Counted from the stretch's first letter, positions 21,919-28,728 are shown. The stretch is 36,222 nt of DNA from a bacterium (GCA_025360845.1 JANYBJ010000030.1:1-36222); one strand, 5' to 3'. Notes: generated by a model not told the origin, from the letters alone. Made by a program: numbers and translations.

Positions 21919-23444
21919 TTCGCGGGCTCCTTTAAAGCGCCTTGCAGGAAGGCGCTGGACATGACCTTGTGATAGACCTCGGCCTGCGCGGGATCGGCGA
22001 GCATGGTCGCGGCGATCTGCGGCAGCTCCCCGCGCAGCTTACGGGCCGCCGCCTGCATGCCGGGCAGGTCTTTGGCGGTGAGCACGCGGGCGAGCGCCAG
22101 GGCGAGCGGCCTGTTGGCGACGGCCTGCGCCTGAGCGAGCGCGTCGGCTCCGGATTGCATGAGCGCCTCGGCGGCCGGATCTGATGCGCCACGGCTGCAA
22201 ACGGCGCGGAACAGCGAGGGCGCGGCTCCGGGAACGGAAGGGGCCGCGGGCCGCGCGAACCCCTTGATCGTGTAGCCGGTCTCTTTCTGGACCTGCGCGG
22301 GGTCGATGTCAAAACCCGCGTTGACGAGGGAGGTGACGTTGGCGACCACCTTGCCGATGTCCTTTTCCTGACGCGCCCGCAGGTTGAAAAAGGCCTGCGC
22401 AGGTCTGCCGGGGAAGCGTGCGGCGAGCGCGCGGCGGTCGTACTGCTGATGCAGGGGCTTGGAGACGTTACGCGCCACGCGCCGGATGATCTGATCCCAG
22501 GAAGACATGTGGGCGGAGCCCGCCAGCGTGCCGCTGCCCGCCTCGGTCAGCATCGTCAGCAGACCGCCCGTTCCCGCGAGCACCAACTGCTTCTGGAGCC
22601 ACTCAAGCCGAAGCTGGAACGGCTGCGTGCCGCGCGCCTCCGAAAGCGTCTTGACGTCAGATCCTGCGGGCAGCGCCCCGCTCGCGGCCTCCGACGCGTC
22701 CGCGGCGAGGTCGCGGTACTCGTCCTCTTTTCCGGCGGGAACCTTTTCCGGCATGATGATGAACACGCCGGGGATGCCGTAAATCTCTACGTAGGCGTCC
22801 CAGTCTTTTTCGGCGACCGTAGAGCGCACGTATTTGATCAGGCCGATTCGGTTCACCGGGCGTTTGGACGTGAGCAGAATGTAATCCTCCGGATTCAATC
22901 GATTGGCGAGCGGCATCGAACAGAATGAGGCGGTGGAGGCGTTGGGGTTCCATGCCCATTCTTGCCGCGATCCGTTGCGCACCATGTTCCACTGCGGAAG
23001 GATTTCGAAATGCTCAAGAGACCAATCATCGGAGAGATGCGGCTGCAAGTGAGAGAAGCCACGGAACCGCGCCATGACGAGGTGCTCAATCGCCTCGGGA
23101 AGGTTGTCGCACTGCGCATACGATTCACGCAGGAACGCGGCCTGTTCGTCGGCAAGCACCGAATCAAATCCGAGTGAGTCCTCGGGGATGGTCGCAATCT
23201 CATCCTCGCAGTCGGCAACACCAGAAAGCGTCCTCTCAATGATCACCATCAGGTCTGGGTCGGTGGCCTCAATTCCGGTCTCCGCTCCGTAGAGCCACTG
23301 AAGATCGGACATGATTCCGCGCTGCGCCTGTTCCATCAGCATGACGGCACGCGGCATGTTCAGGTGGCGGAGAGGGTTGCTGTTGTCGCGCCACTTGTTC
23401 ACGGCGGTGAGCGTGCGCATGAGCTGCTGTGCCGATGTCTTCAT
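21915..23444 (-). CDS. Portal protein, DUF935 (Mu gp29-like)
   Basis: The product is 509 residues from MKTSAQQLMRTLTAVNKWRD. It has the DUF935 portal pattern: PRAVMLMEQAQRGIMSDLQW, GIPGVFIIMPEKVPAGKEDE, GSAHMSSWDQIIRRVARNVS and FFNLRARQEKDIGKVVANVT. The dodecameric portal is the channel for DNA packaging. The start at 23444 overlaps the terminase stop (ATGA), and the track's longer version is out of the expected start. It is followed by the protease gene, again with ATGA overlap. Confidence 0.82.
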   Translation of the reverse strand: MKTSAQQLMRTLTAVNKWRDNSNPLRHLNMPRAVMLMEQAQRGIMSDLQWLYGAETGIEATDPDLMVIIERTLSGVADCEDEIATIPEDSLGFDSVLADEQAAFLRESYAQCDNLPEAIEHLVMARFRGFSHLQPHLSDDWSLEHFEILPQWNMVRNGSRQEWAWNPNASTASFCSMPLANRLNPEDYILLTSKRPVNRIGLIKYVRSTVAEKDWDAYVEIYGIPGVFIIMPEKVPAGKEDEYRDLAADASEAASGALPAGSDVKTLSEARGTQPFQLRLEWLQKQLVLAGTGGLLTMLTEAGSGTLAGSAHMSSWDQIIRRVARNVSKPLHQQYDRRALAARFPGRPAQAFFNLRARQEKDIGKVVANVTSLVNAGFDIDPAQVQKETGYTIKGFARPAAPSVPGAAPSLFRAVCSRGASDPAAEALMQSGADALAQAQAVANRPLALALARVLTAKDLPGMQAAARKLRGELPQIAATMLADPAQAEVYHKVMSSAFLQGALKEPAK

Positions 23445-24901
23445 TCGAAGTCTCTCCATTCGTTTTTGCGCAGGCGCATTTCCGCGCGGCGAGCGCGGCG
23501 GGCGACGGCCCTGCGGCCGCGACCGGCGCGGGGAGGCATGTTGCTGACCACACCCTCTTCGGCAGCCGAGCACGCCAGCATGGACGCGACGAACTCATCG
23601 CAGTGAGAGGTTTCGCCCTCGTTATCGAACGCGGGCATATAGACGCGCAGGCCTCCGTTGCTGGCTAGCAGTTTCTCGGGGCCGTTGATGTCGGCGCGAA
23701 GCTGATCTTCCGCGGGGATGTAGATGCGCTTCCCCTCGTAGCGGTCGCGCAGGGAGACGCACAGCTCGGTGCGCCTGCCGCTCTCAAGGTTGACCGCGTC
23801 CACGCGTCCGGGGAAGTCGCGCGTCAGATGCTCGGCCATGTGCATGCCGAGGCCCGTCGCGTCGATGGCCATGCGGCTGATTCGCGGCTGGGCACGGTCA
23901 GTCAGACGTATTCGTATCCAGTTCTCCTGCGTGTCGAACTCGACGTTGTGCCACTTCTCGCGGCGGGCCAGATAGAGCGAGACGCCCAGCTCAAGATATT
24001 CATGCCAGGCGGAGGCATGCAGCTTTCGGGCTACATCGTATCCTCCGAAGCGAGGGGCGGCGGGATTCTTCGCGGCGATCTCCGCGATCACGACGGGGTC
24101 AAGCTCGCACGGAGCGATGAGCTGGAGCGTGATCAGCTTGCCAGCGGCGTCATCCGTGACGCACAGGAACTGCGTGTTGTAAGCGGACTGCGTGCGGCAG
24201 CTCGCACGCACCTTCTTGACGAAGTCCTCGCGTGTCTGGTTGCGTCCGATGGCCTCGTTAATCTTTTCGACGAGGCCCTGCTCGACGGCGTCGGGAAGCG
24301 TGACGCGGTGTAGCCGGATGCCCATTGGGTTATCCTTCTTGGCCGAAACAACCAAGCGGGCGAACGGGCTCGACGATGTTCCGTTGACGCGGTACGCGCT
24401 GACGATCTCAAGCTGCCCGCCCCAAAGGATGCAGGGATAGGCCATGTCGATCAGCTTGCCGGAATCGTCATGCAGATCGGCCTCGTCGAGAAACACGTCG
24501 CCGCCTTTGCCGGCAAACGCCTCGGGTTTGGAACTCAGCGAGACGATGCGAGCTCCGTTGGGGAACTCGACCACATACGCCTTGATGTTGCGCTCGGGGT
24601 CGAGCATCTCGACGTTCTCGCCGTACATGCCCTTGGCGACAACGTTGCCGAGCTCGCACCATTTTCGGATGTAATCGCGGATCAGCTCTTGCGCGGTCAT
24701 CTCGTCGCGCGAACTGACCCACTGCGTGAAGCCCCGGCCGCGATCCATACACTTGCGCCACATGCGGTAGCTGCTGGCGTATGTGAAGCCGACGCGGCGG
24801 GACTTCTCGGCGACCTTGTAGGGGCTGTCGTCGCGAATCCAGTCGAGCTGGTACGGCAGGAAGTAGGATGCCTGCTGCGCTATGGCTTGGGTGGCGCTCA
24901 T
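23441..24901 (-). CDS. terL: Terminase large subunit
   Basis: The 486-residue protein has the Mu gp28-type layout. A Walker A-like KSRRVGFT lies at residues 33-40 (the variant lacking the canonical GKS/T spacing is common in this family) and the Walker B VFLDEAD at 136-142. The nuclease half follows, with GGYDVAR (Asp ~289), MAIDATGLGMHMAEHL and CDEFVASML as metal-binding acidic segments. It pumps and cuts phage DNA. The start overlaps the small-subunit stop (ATGA). The C-terminus is strongly basic. Confidence 0.85.
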   Translation of the reverse strand: MSATQAIAQQASYFLPYQLDWIRDDSPYKVAEKSRRVGFTYASSYRMWRKCMDRGRGFTQWVSSRDEMTAQELIRDYIRKWCELGNVVAKGMYGENVEMLDPERNIKAYVVEFPNGARIVSLSSKPEAFAGKGGDVFLDEADLHDDSGKLIDMAYPCILWGGQLEIVSAYRVNGTSSSPFARLVVSAKKDNPMGIRLHRVTLPDAVEQGLVEKINEAIGRNQTREDFVKKVRASCRTQSAYNTQFLCVTDDAAGKLITLQLIAPCELDPVVIAEIAAKNPAAPRFGGYDVARKLHASAWHEYLELGVSLYLARREKWHNVEFDTQENWIRIRLTDRAQPRISRMAIDATGLGMHMAEHLTRDFPGRVDAVNLESGRRTELCVSLRDRYEGKRIYIPAEDQLRADINGPEKLLASNGGLRVYMPAFDNEGETSHCDEFVASMLACSAAEEGVVSNMPPRAGRGRRAVARRARRAEMRLRKNEWRDFE

Positions 24902-25461
24902 TTTTTGACACCGAGAATGCGGTCAACCTCGTTGGCGACCTGAGACGGATCGGCGACATTGACCTTGCCCGCTTCGGCGAGCTGCTGCCGCAGTGCGGCG
25001 ATATGAGCGGCCTGCTCGGCGTTCGCCTTGCGGGCCTCTTCTAAATCCTTTTCGGCCTTGAGCAGGCGCTGGAGCTTCTCGCTGTCGCGGGAGTCGGCGT
25101 TGTAATCGAGAGACAGGCTGGCGAAGGTCTTGATAGCCTCTTTGTCGTCGCTGGTGATGGCCTGCCAGAAGGCGGCGCGGAGGGCGTTGTTGGCTCGGGC
25201 GTCGAGGGCTCGGGCGTCGAGGTCTTTATCGAACTGCTCGCTGGCCTTGATGGCGCTGCGCAGATTGGCGCGGGCACGGGACTTGGTTTCGCGAGCCCAC
25301 CAGCGGCGCAGGCCGGAAATGGAAACCTTGATGCCGAGGTTCTTGGAAACCCACTCCACACCGACGCGGTAAGCGCCGGGCCGCAGCACCTCAAGCAGTT
25401 CCTCTTCCTGCTCGGGCGTGATGCCTGTCAGCTTCGATAGCGGGCTGGGTTTCTGGTTCAT
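24898..25461 (-). CDS. Terminase small subunit (DUF3486/gp27-like)
   Basis: The 187-residue protein lies immediately before terL and overlaps it by 4 bp. The first ~70 residues (ISGLRRWWARETKSRARANL) look like an HTH DNA-binding part. The rest is a helical stretch (LQRLLKAEKDLEEARKANAE, then HIAALRQQL) suited to a coiled coil. This is the plan of Mu-type small terminase/DUF3486 proteins. The gene starts 17 bp beyond the hairpin at 25479-25503. Confidence 0.65.
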   Translation of the reverse strand: MNQKPSPLSKLTGITPEQEEELLEVLRPGAYRVGVEWVSKNLGIKVSISGLRRWWARETKSRARANLRSAIKASEQFDKDLDARALDARANNALRAAFWQAITSDDKEAIKTFASLSLDYNADSRDSEKLQRLLKAEKDLEEARKANAEQAAHIAALRQQLAEAGKVNVADPSQVANEVDRILGVKK

Positions 25462-25478
25462 GGTTTAGGTCTCGTTTT

Positions 25479-25503
25479 CAAAAACGACACGGTGTCGTTT
25501 TTG
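25479..25503. repeat. 25-nt hairpin, stem version CGACA (right after the Acb2/Tad1-like gene)
   Basis: The arms CAAAAACGACA and TGTCGTTTTTG pair perfectly (11 bp) around CGG. An identical copy lies at 25800-25824, and the two bracket one small gene. The A- and T-tracts would let it act as a terminator in either direction. Confidence 0.75.
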
Positions 25504-25506
25504 GAT

Positions 25507-25785
25507 TTAGAACGGTGAAGGTGCCGGTTCGCCCTCGTGGCTGCGTGTCTCGCGGACAACGGGAGCCTGATTGTTGTAGCAGCTATTACCTCCCTCTAAA
25601 GACTGGATCACCTTGCCCAAGCGCATGCGGGCATCTTCGAGGTGGCGGTATGCGAGCGTCACATTTGCGTGAGCCTCGTGTGCGTCGATGCCGATTCGGG
25701 GAAAAGGAACATGCGGATGCAGGTCTTTAACCTGACGCGCGATGTTGTCGATCTTCTCGCGTAAACTGTTGATCTTGTCTTTCAT
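25507..25785 (-). CDS. Putative Acb2/Tad1-like signalling-nucleotide sponge
   Basis: The 92-residue protein (MKDKINSLREKIDNIARQVK onward) contains HANVTLAYRHLEDARMRLGK then VIQSLEGGNS, a helical-hairpin motif I associate with the Acb2/Tad1 family. These phage proteins bind cyclic dinucleotides or gcADPR and so block CBASS or Thoeris. That recognition is from memory of family sequences, not a search. The start at 25785 has TGGAG upstream; the track's longer ORF is not used. It is enclosed by two identical 25-nt hairpins 3 and 14 bp away and lies in the late operon between a winged-helix gene and terminase. If the match fails, it is a small helical protein of unknown function. Confidence 0.5.
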   Translation of the reverse strand: MKDKINSLREKIDNIARQVKDLHPHVPFPRIGIDAHEAHANVTLAYRHLEDARMRLGKVIQSLEGGNSCYNNQAPVVRETRSHEGEPAPSPF

Positions 25786-25799
25786 GGATTCTCCATTTT

Positions 25800-25824
25800 C
25801 AAAAACGACACGGTGTCGTTTTTG
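25800..25824. repeat. 25-nt hairpin, stem version CGACA (upstream of the Acb2/Tad1-like gene)
   Basis: The same sequence as 25479-25503 (11-bp stem, CGG loop). It begins one base after the stop of the winged-helix gene (25826) and ends 14 bp before the Acb2/Tad1-like start. Confidence 0.75.
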
Positions 25825-25825
25825 G

Positions 25826-26077
25826 TTACAGCAGTTTCCCGGAGTCGGTGATGACCCACTGGAGCTGGGCCGGATTGAAACGGTCGGCGAGGCGCTGCAC
25901 GTAGCCCGCGCGTTCGAGGGCGTCGATGTGGCGCTGCACGTCGGAGACGGCGCAGGGCGTGCGCGTGTAGCCGTTGACGTAGACGGCGAGGGCGCGGGTG
26001 GCGAGGGGCTTGCCCGCGCACTCCTGGAGCACGGTGACGATGGCCTTGGATACGTCGGGGTCGATGTCGATGGGCAT
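25826..26077 (-). CDS. Small winged-helix-like phage protein
   Basis: The 83-residue protein MPIDIDPDVSKAIVTVLQEC has two helices, then AVSDVQRHIDALERAGYVQR as a recognition helix and ITDSGKLL as a wing. It looks like a small DNA-binding winged helix. Homologues of this size occur near the terminase genes of Mu-like phages. It lies 6 bp after the membrane-protein gene. Target and role are unknown. Confidence 0.6.
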   Translation of the reverse strand: MPIDIDPDVSKAIVTVLQECAGKPLATRALAVYVNGYTRTPCAVSDVQRHIDALERAGYVQRLADRFNPAQLQWVITDSGKLL

Positions 26078-26083
26078 CGGGGG

Positions 26084-26476
26084 TCACTTCCTTCCGTTGA
26101 TGGTGCGGACGAGGAGCACCTCAAGTGTGCTCTTGATGCTGGTGAGTTCGCCGGAGATGCGCGAGCAGGTTTCGGCGGCGGCGTTGACGCGGTTGTAGAT
26201 CTTGCCGTTCTCCTCGGTGATCAGCTCGCGGAGCATGGCCTGCCCGGCCTCCAGCTCGTCGAGGCGGCGGTCCTGCTCGTGTTTGCAGGCGCCGATGCAG
26301 TGCTCGATGGTGGCCACGCGGGAGGCGATGCCGTTGGTCGCGGCGGCCTGTTCCTCGGGGCTTGGCTTGCCGCGCAGGGTGAACCACGCCTTGGCCGCGC
26401 CGTTGAAAAGCCACACGCAGAAAGTGAGGCAGCCGAGCCACGCGGCGATGTCGACGGGAGGGGAGAAAGAGGTCAT
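26084..26476 (-). CDS. Membrane coiled-coil protein, DUF2730-like (Mu gp25 position)
   Basis: The 130-residue protein begins with a hydrophobic segment (VDIAAWLGCLTFCVWLFNGA) and continues as a helical coil (EHCIGACKHEQDRRLDELEA, INGRK end). Mu gp25, a DUF2730 protein, has the same plan and position just before the terminase genes. Its role in Mu is not well defined. GGAAAGG lies upstream of the ATG. A holin function cannot be excluded from the single TM segment. Confidence 0.55.
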   Translation of the reverse strand: MTSFSPPVDIAAWLGCLTFCVWLFNGAAKAWFTLRGKPSPEEQAAATNGIASRVATIEHCIGACKHEQDRRLDELEAGQAMLRELITEENGKIYNRVNAAAETCSRISGELTSIKSTLEVLLVRTINGRK

Positions 26477-26538
26477 GCGGGGACCTTTCCGGAGAGAGGG
26501 TTAACACGAAGACACGAAGACGGTAAGCAGAGAGATTT

Positions 26539-26925
26539 CAAAAACGCAGCCGCTGCGTTTTTGGAAATCGGCAAAAGCGCAACGGCTGCGTTTTTGGGAA
26601 AACGGCAAAAACGCAGCGGCTGCGTTTTTGAAAACGGAGCGTGTCCCAATGCACGCGACGACAGGCACGTCGTTGCATTTCGGGAGCGGAGGGTAACAGC
26701 CTCCGGGGCACGTCGCTGACCCTGTTGTGGGTCAATCCCTGCCGCAGTACCGACGTGAGTTTCACGGCGGATATGCGAAGTTGAAAAGAATGGGAAACCA
26801 AAAACGCGGCGGCTGCGTTTTTGGAAATCTCCGAGCGGGAAAGAGCAGCCGACAAGGGAGCAAAGCAAAAACGCGGCGGCTGCGTTTTTGGAAACGGCGG
26901 CAAAAACGCGGCGGCTGCGCTTTTG
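26539..26925. repeat. Cluster of six 25-nt hairpins (CGCAG/CGCGG stems)
   Basis: Copies lie at 26539-26563, 26572-26596, 26606-26630, 26799-26823, 26866-26890 and 26901-26925. Each has arms like CAAAAACGCAG and CTGCGTTTTTG around a CGG or CCG loop. Some arms carry one change (GCGGC in place of GCAGC, or GCGCAA/CTGCG), giving G-U or a single mismatch. Between 26631 and 26798 there is no hairpin of this type. Confidence 0.7.
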
Positions 26926-27093
26926 AAGAAGTCTTGAAATCGGTCTTGCCTGTGATCCGCTTTTCATGGGGCGAATCATAGGCCATAACTCCGTTATGGC
27001 GGGTCTACTGCATGCCGTGCGTGCGCATTGATTTTTTGGGGAAGGCTGTTAGCCGTTTAGGCTGTCAGGCTGTTAGCCGGGGGAAGGGGATTT

Positions 27094-27275
27094 CAAAAAC
27101 GCGGCGGCTGCGTTTTTGGAAACGGGCACAAAAAAGCCGCCTTGCAAACGGGTTGCAGGGAGGCCGCTTTCAAAAACGCAGCGGCTGCGTTTTTGGAAAC
27201 GGGCACAAAAAAAGACCGACTTGCAATCGTGTTGCAGGACGGTCGTTTTTCAAAAGCGCAATGGTTGCGCTTTTG
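27094..27275. repeat. Stack of five hairpins including a ~77-bp unit repeated twice
   Basis: Unit 1 (27094-27170) and unit 2 (27171-27250) each consist of a 25-nt hairpin, then GGAAACGGGCACAAAAAA, then an imperfect hairpin around TTGCAA..TTGCAG. The second hairpins have different stem sequences (GCCGCC against GACCGAC with matching partners), so both stay foldable. A last 25-nt hairpin, version GCGCAA-TGG-TTGCGC, follows at 27251-27275. Confidence 0.65.
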
Positions 27276-27294
27276 GTTTATCTACGTGGAAGAA

Positions 27295-27456
27295 CTATTT
27301 TGATTGGCCTTCGTGGAGGTAGCAATATCCCGAAGCGTTGTTCGTGGTGTTCTTGCAGCGGGCTCCCTTTTGGGTGACGCCCTTACACTGCACGGCGGCG
27401 GCGATGGCAGCCGCCGCGACCAGTGACGCGCACAGCGCGATGATGGCTTTCTTCAT
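27295..27456 (-). CDS. Small secreted Cys-rich protein, DUF5763-like
   Basis: The 53-residue peptide starts MKKAIIALCASLVAAAAIAA, a signal peptide, and ends CKGVTQKGARCKNTTNNASG then YCYLHEG. This C..C..C..H spacing resembles DUF5763 small domains of unknown role. The start at 27456 has ACAGGAGAG upstream. It is bracketed by two identical 25-nt hairpins at 27251 and 27475. Function unknown; secretion inferred. Confidence 0.55.
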   Translation of the reverse strand: MKKAIIALCASLVAAAAIAAAVQCKGVTQKGARCKNTTNNASGYCYLHEGQSK

Positions 27457-27474
27457 ACCGTCTCTCCTGTTTAT

Positions 27475-27499
27475 CAAAAGCGCAATGGTTGCGCTTTTG
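27475..27499. repeat. 25-nt hairpin, stem version GCGCAA
   Basis: CAAAAGCGCAA and TTGCGCTTTTG pair perfectly around TGG, identical to 27251-27275. It starts 2 bp beyond the stop of the membrane gene at 27502, and with its twin encloses the small secreted-peptide gene. Confidence 0.75.
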
Positions 27500-27501
27500 G
27501 A

Positions 27502-27765
27502 TTAGATCTGTGAGCGGGCGTCGATTGTGGCCTGAAGAGGATCGGTCGCTTCGGACGATTTAGGTACATCAGATCGACATGATCCGGCAGGATCGGAAAG
27601 CCTCTGATGAATCCCGACAAGCACGCTGATAATCTTCATAGATTCGCGTTCCCGGTCAATTCCCTGACGCTTCAATTCGTTGTAGATCAAAACGGGAATG
27701 ATGGTCAGCCACACGCATCCGGAGAAGGCGGCTATACCCAAAACGACAGAAACGAACTCGCCCAT
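27502..27765 (-). CDS. Small membrane protein, unknown function
   Basis: From MGEFVSVVLGIAAFSGCVWL (87 residues), the protein has one clear hydrophobic segment (to about residue 28), then a charged tail with two possible helices (KRQGIDRERESMKIISVLVG). The ATG at 27765 is chosen over the track's 27855, which lies inside the neighbouring gene, though no strong Shine-Dalgarno is visible. It follows the 27785 gene closely. It may be a holin candidate, but nothing diagnostic is seen. Confidence 0.45.
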   Translation of the reverse strand: MGEFVSVVLGIAAFSGCVWLTIIPVLIYNELKRQGIDRERESMKIISVLVGIHQRLSDPAGSCRSDVPKSSEATDPLQATIDARSQI

Positions 27766-27784
27766 AAGGAACCACTTTTTTTGG

Positions 27785-27991
27785 TTATCGTGTAATGATA
27801 ACGCTGTAGACCCAAAAGGCGAGTCCAATAATAAAGACGACAGAAGCTGAAACACCGATCAAGTGTATCGGGTCTCTCATGTTAATCTCTCCGTCGTATT
27901 TCGGTTTAACCGGATCTCCACATGAGGGACAAGAGCGGGCGTCCGGTGAAACGCTGTTTCCGCATGCGCGGCAATGGATCAGACTTTTCAT
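27785..27991 (-). CDS. Zinc-ribbon plus transmembrane small protein
   Basis: The 68-residue product starts MKSLIHCRACGNSVSPDARS then CPSCGDPVKP, two CxxC pairs forming a zinc ribbon. It ends in a hydrophobic segment (VSASVVFIIGLAFWVYSVII). It has a good AAAGGAGATC upstream. Such tail-anchored zinc-ribbon proteins are common in bacteria with no known role. It is the first gene to the left of the repressor. Confidence 0.6.
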   Translation of the reverse strand: MKSLIHCRACGNSVSPDARSCPSCGDPVKPKYDGEINMRDPIHLIGVSASVVFIIGLAFWVYSVIITR

Positions 27992-28011
27992 AACGATCTC
28001 CTTTCAGACGT

Positions 28012-28419
28012 CTATGCAGTTTGCTCTTTGCCACCAGAGCGCGCACTCGCTGCACTCCTGGTGGGAAGGCGCAGCGCCACTGATCGCCCCACAGCTAGCG
28101 CTTTAGATAGATTATTAATGGTTTCATTTGCAACCGCAAGTTGCCGTTCTAAATCGGCAATCCTTAAGGCTGATGCGCTTTCTTCTGCGGATACAGGATC
28201 CGGTTTTTGCGGGTGTTTCCCATTCAACAACCATTCAGGCGTTGTATTCAGTTCGGTAGCTAATCTGATTAGCAACTCGTGGGCTGGCGTTCGGTCTCCT
28301 TTTTCAATCTGCGTCAGATAAGGACGTGAAATTCCTAACCGCATGGCAAGATCTTTTCCCTGCAATCCGGCTGCCATGCGGGTTCTCCTGATACGCTCGC
28401 TAAAAGAATTTGCATCCAT
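28012..28419 (-). CDS. XRE-family repressor of the prophage
   Basis: The 135-residue product starts at MDANSFSERIRRTRMAAGLQ; the track's longer version begins upstream in the operator region. Residues ~9-60 are an XRE/lambda-repressor-type HTH (GLQGKDLAMRLGISRPYLTQ, EKGDRTPAHELLIRLATEL). A helical tail follows (EESASALRIADLERQLAVAN, ETINNLSKAL). It lacks the self-cleavage peptidase of lambda CI, so induction would use another route. It is divergent from the early genes and next to the operator. The coding region itself contains a second operator copy. Confidence 0.78.
   Translation of the reverse strand: MDANSFSERIRRTRMAAGLQGKDLAMRLGISRPYLTQIEKGDRTPAHELLIRLATELNTTPEWLLNGKHPQKPDPVSAEESASALRIADLERQLAVANETINNLSKALAVGRSVALRLPTRSAASARSGGKEQTA
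28259..28273. promoter_or_regulatory. Second operator copy inside the repressor gene
   Basis: GCTAATCTGATTAGC has perfect 6-bp arms (GCTAAT/ATTAGC), the same as the operator at 28441, with one different spacer base. It lies 182 bp away, in the coding sequence for LIRLATE. An intragenic operator could allow looping between two sites or block its own transcription. The match could be chance, but a 14 of 15 identity argues otherwise. Confidence 0.5.
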
Positions 28420-28433
28420 GCTAACTTTCGCCC

Positions 28434-28462
28434 TTGATCTGCTAATCCGATTAGCATATGAT
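28434..28462 (+). promoter_or_regulatory. Early rightward promoter with the operator in its spacer
   Basis: TTGATC (28434-28439) and TATGAT (28457-28462) are 17 bp apart. The palindrome GCTAATCCGATTAGC (28441-28455) fills the spacer. Binding of the XRE repressor here would block the promoter for the early genes. A half-site, GCTAAC, lies at 28420, at the repressor start. Confidence 0.62.
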
Positions 28463-28506
28463 ATCTGCAAATCACGGTGATTTAGACAACACGAGGTTAA
28501 CGCCGA

Positions 28507-28710
28507 ATGAATCGAAAAGTCAACAGAGAAAAAAAGGCCGGGCGTCCGGCGGGGCGCAGGACGATGTATCCGGGGATCACGGCGTTCTGCCGGGAGCACG
28601 GGTATTCGCACCAGCATGTGCGGCGGGTGCTTTTGGGAAGGGAAACGTCGGCGCGGGTGCGCCGGATGTGGGCGGCGTGGAAGATGGGCGGGGGGAAGGC
28701 AGTGCGTTAG
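28507..28710 (+). CDS. Small HTH protein (Ner/Cro-like), first early gene
   Basis: The 67-residue basic protein (MNRKVNREKKAGRPAGRRTM onward) has a probable HTH in FCREHGYSHQHVRRVLLGRE. Divergent from the repressor and immediately after the operator-promoter, it occupies the place of Ner or Cro in other transposable phages. Those shut down early or repressor transcription. The ATG lies 44 bp after the -10 box. Confidence 0.55.
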   Translation: MNRKVNREKKAGRPAGRRTMYPGITAFCREHGYSHQHVRRVLLGRETSARVRRMWAAWKMGGGKAVR

Positions 28711-28728
28711 TGCGTCAGTGCGTTAGTG
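28702..28728 (+). repeat. Short tandem repeat, 8-bp unit GTGCGTYA
   Basis: Three units (GTGCGTTA, GTGCGTCA, GTGCGTTA) plus GTG cover the stop of the HTH gene and the first part of the gap to the next gene. It is one of several short-unit repeats found between early genes. Confidence 0.6.

Larger units (their letters stand above)
26477..27294. other. 818-bp non-coding region packed with hairpins
   Basis: No credible gene lies here. It contains eight of the 25-nt hairpins: six at 26539-26925, two in the 27094-27250 tandem unit, with a ninth at 27251-27275. It also holds two longer TTGCAA-type hairpins and a perfect 8-bp stem GCCATAAC-TCC-GTTATGGC at 26982-27000. The ORFs drawn over it translate the palindromes and carry repetitive RSRRVF or KNAAAAF motifs. 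It separates the accessory genes from the late operon. Confidence 0.65.

Noticed and set aside
25742-26719. Plus-strand ORF of 325 aa
   Set aside because: It overlaps three good minus-strand genes and the hairpin cluster. Its translation is low-complexity Gly/Val/Asp/Arg text plus the hairpin sequence.
26473-26979. ORFs over the hairpin cluster (168 and 121 aa, minus strand)
   Set aside because: The repeated KNAAAAF and KRSRRVF stretches are simply translated palindromes. No domain or start signal supports them.
26539-27499. CRISPR array
   Set aside because: The hairpins repeat, but the distances between them are irregular, contain genes, and there are no cas genes nearby.
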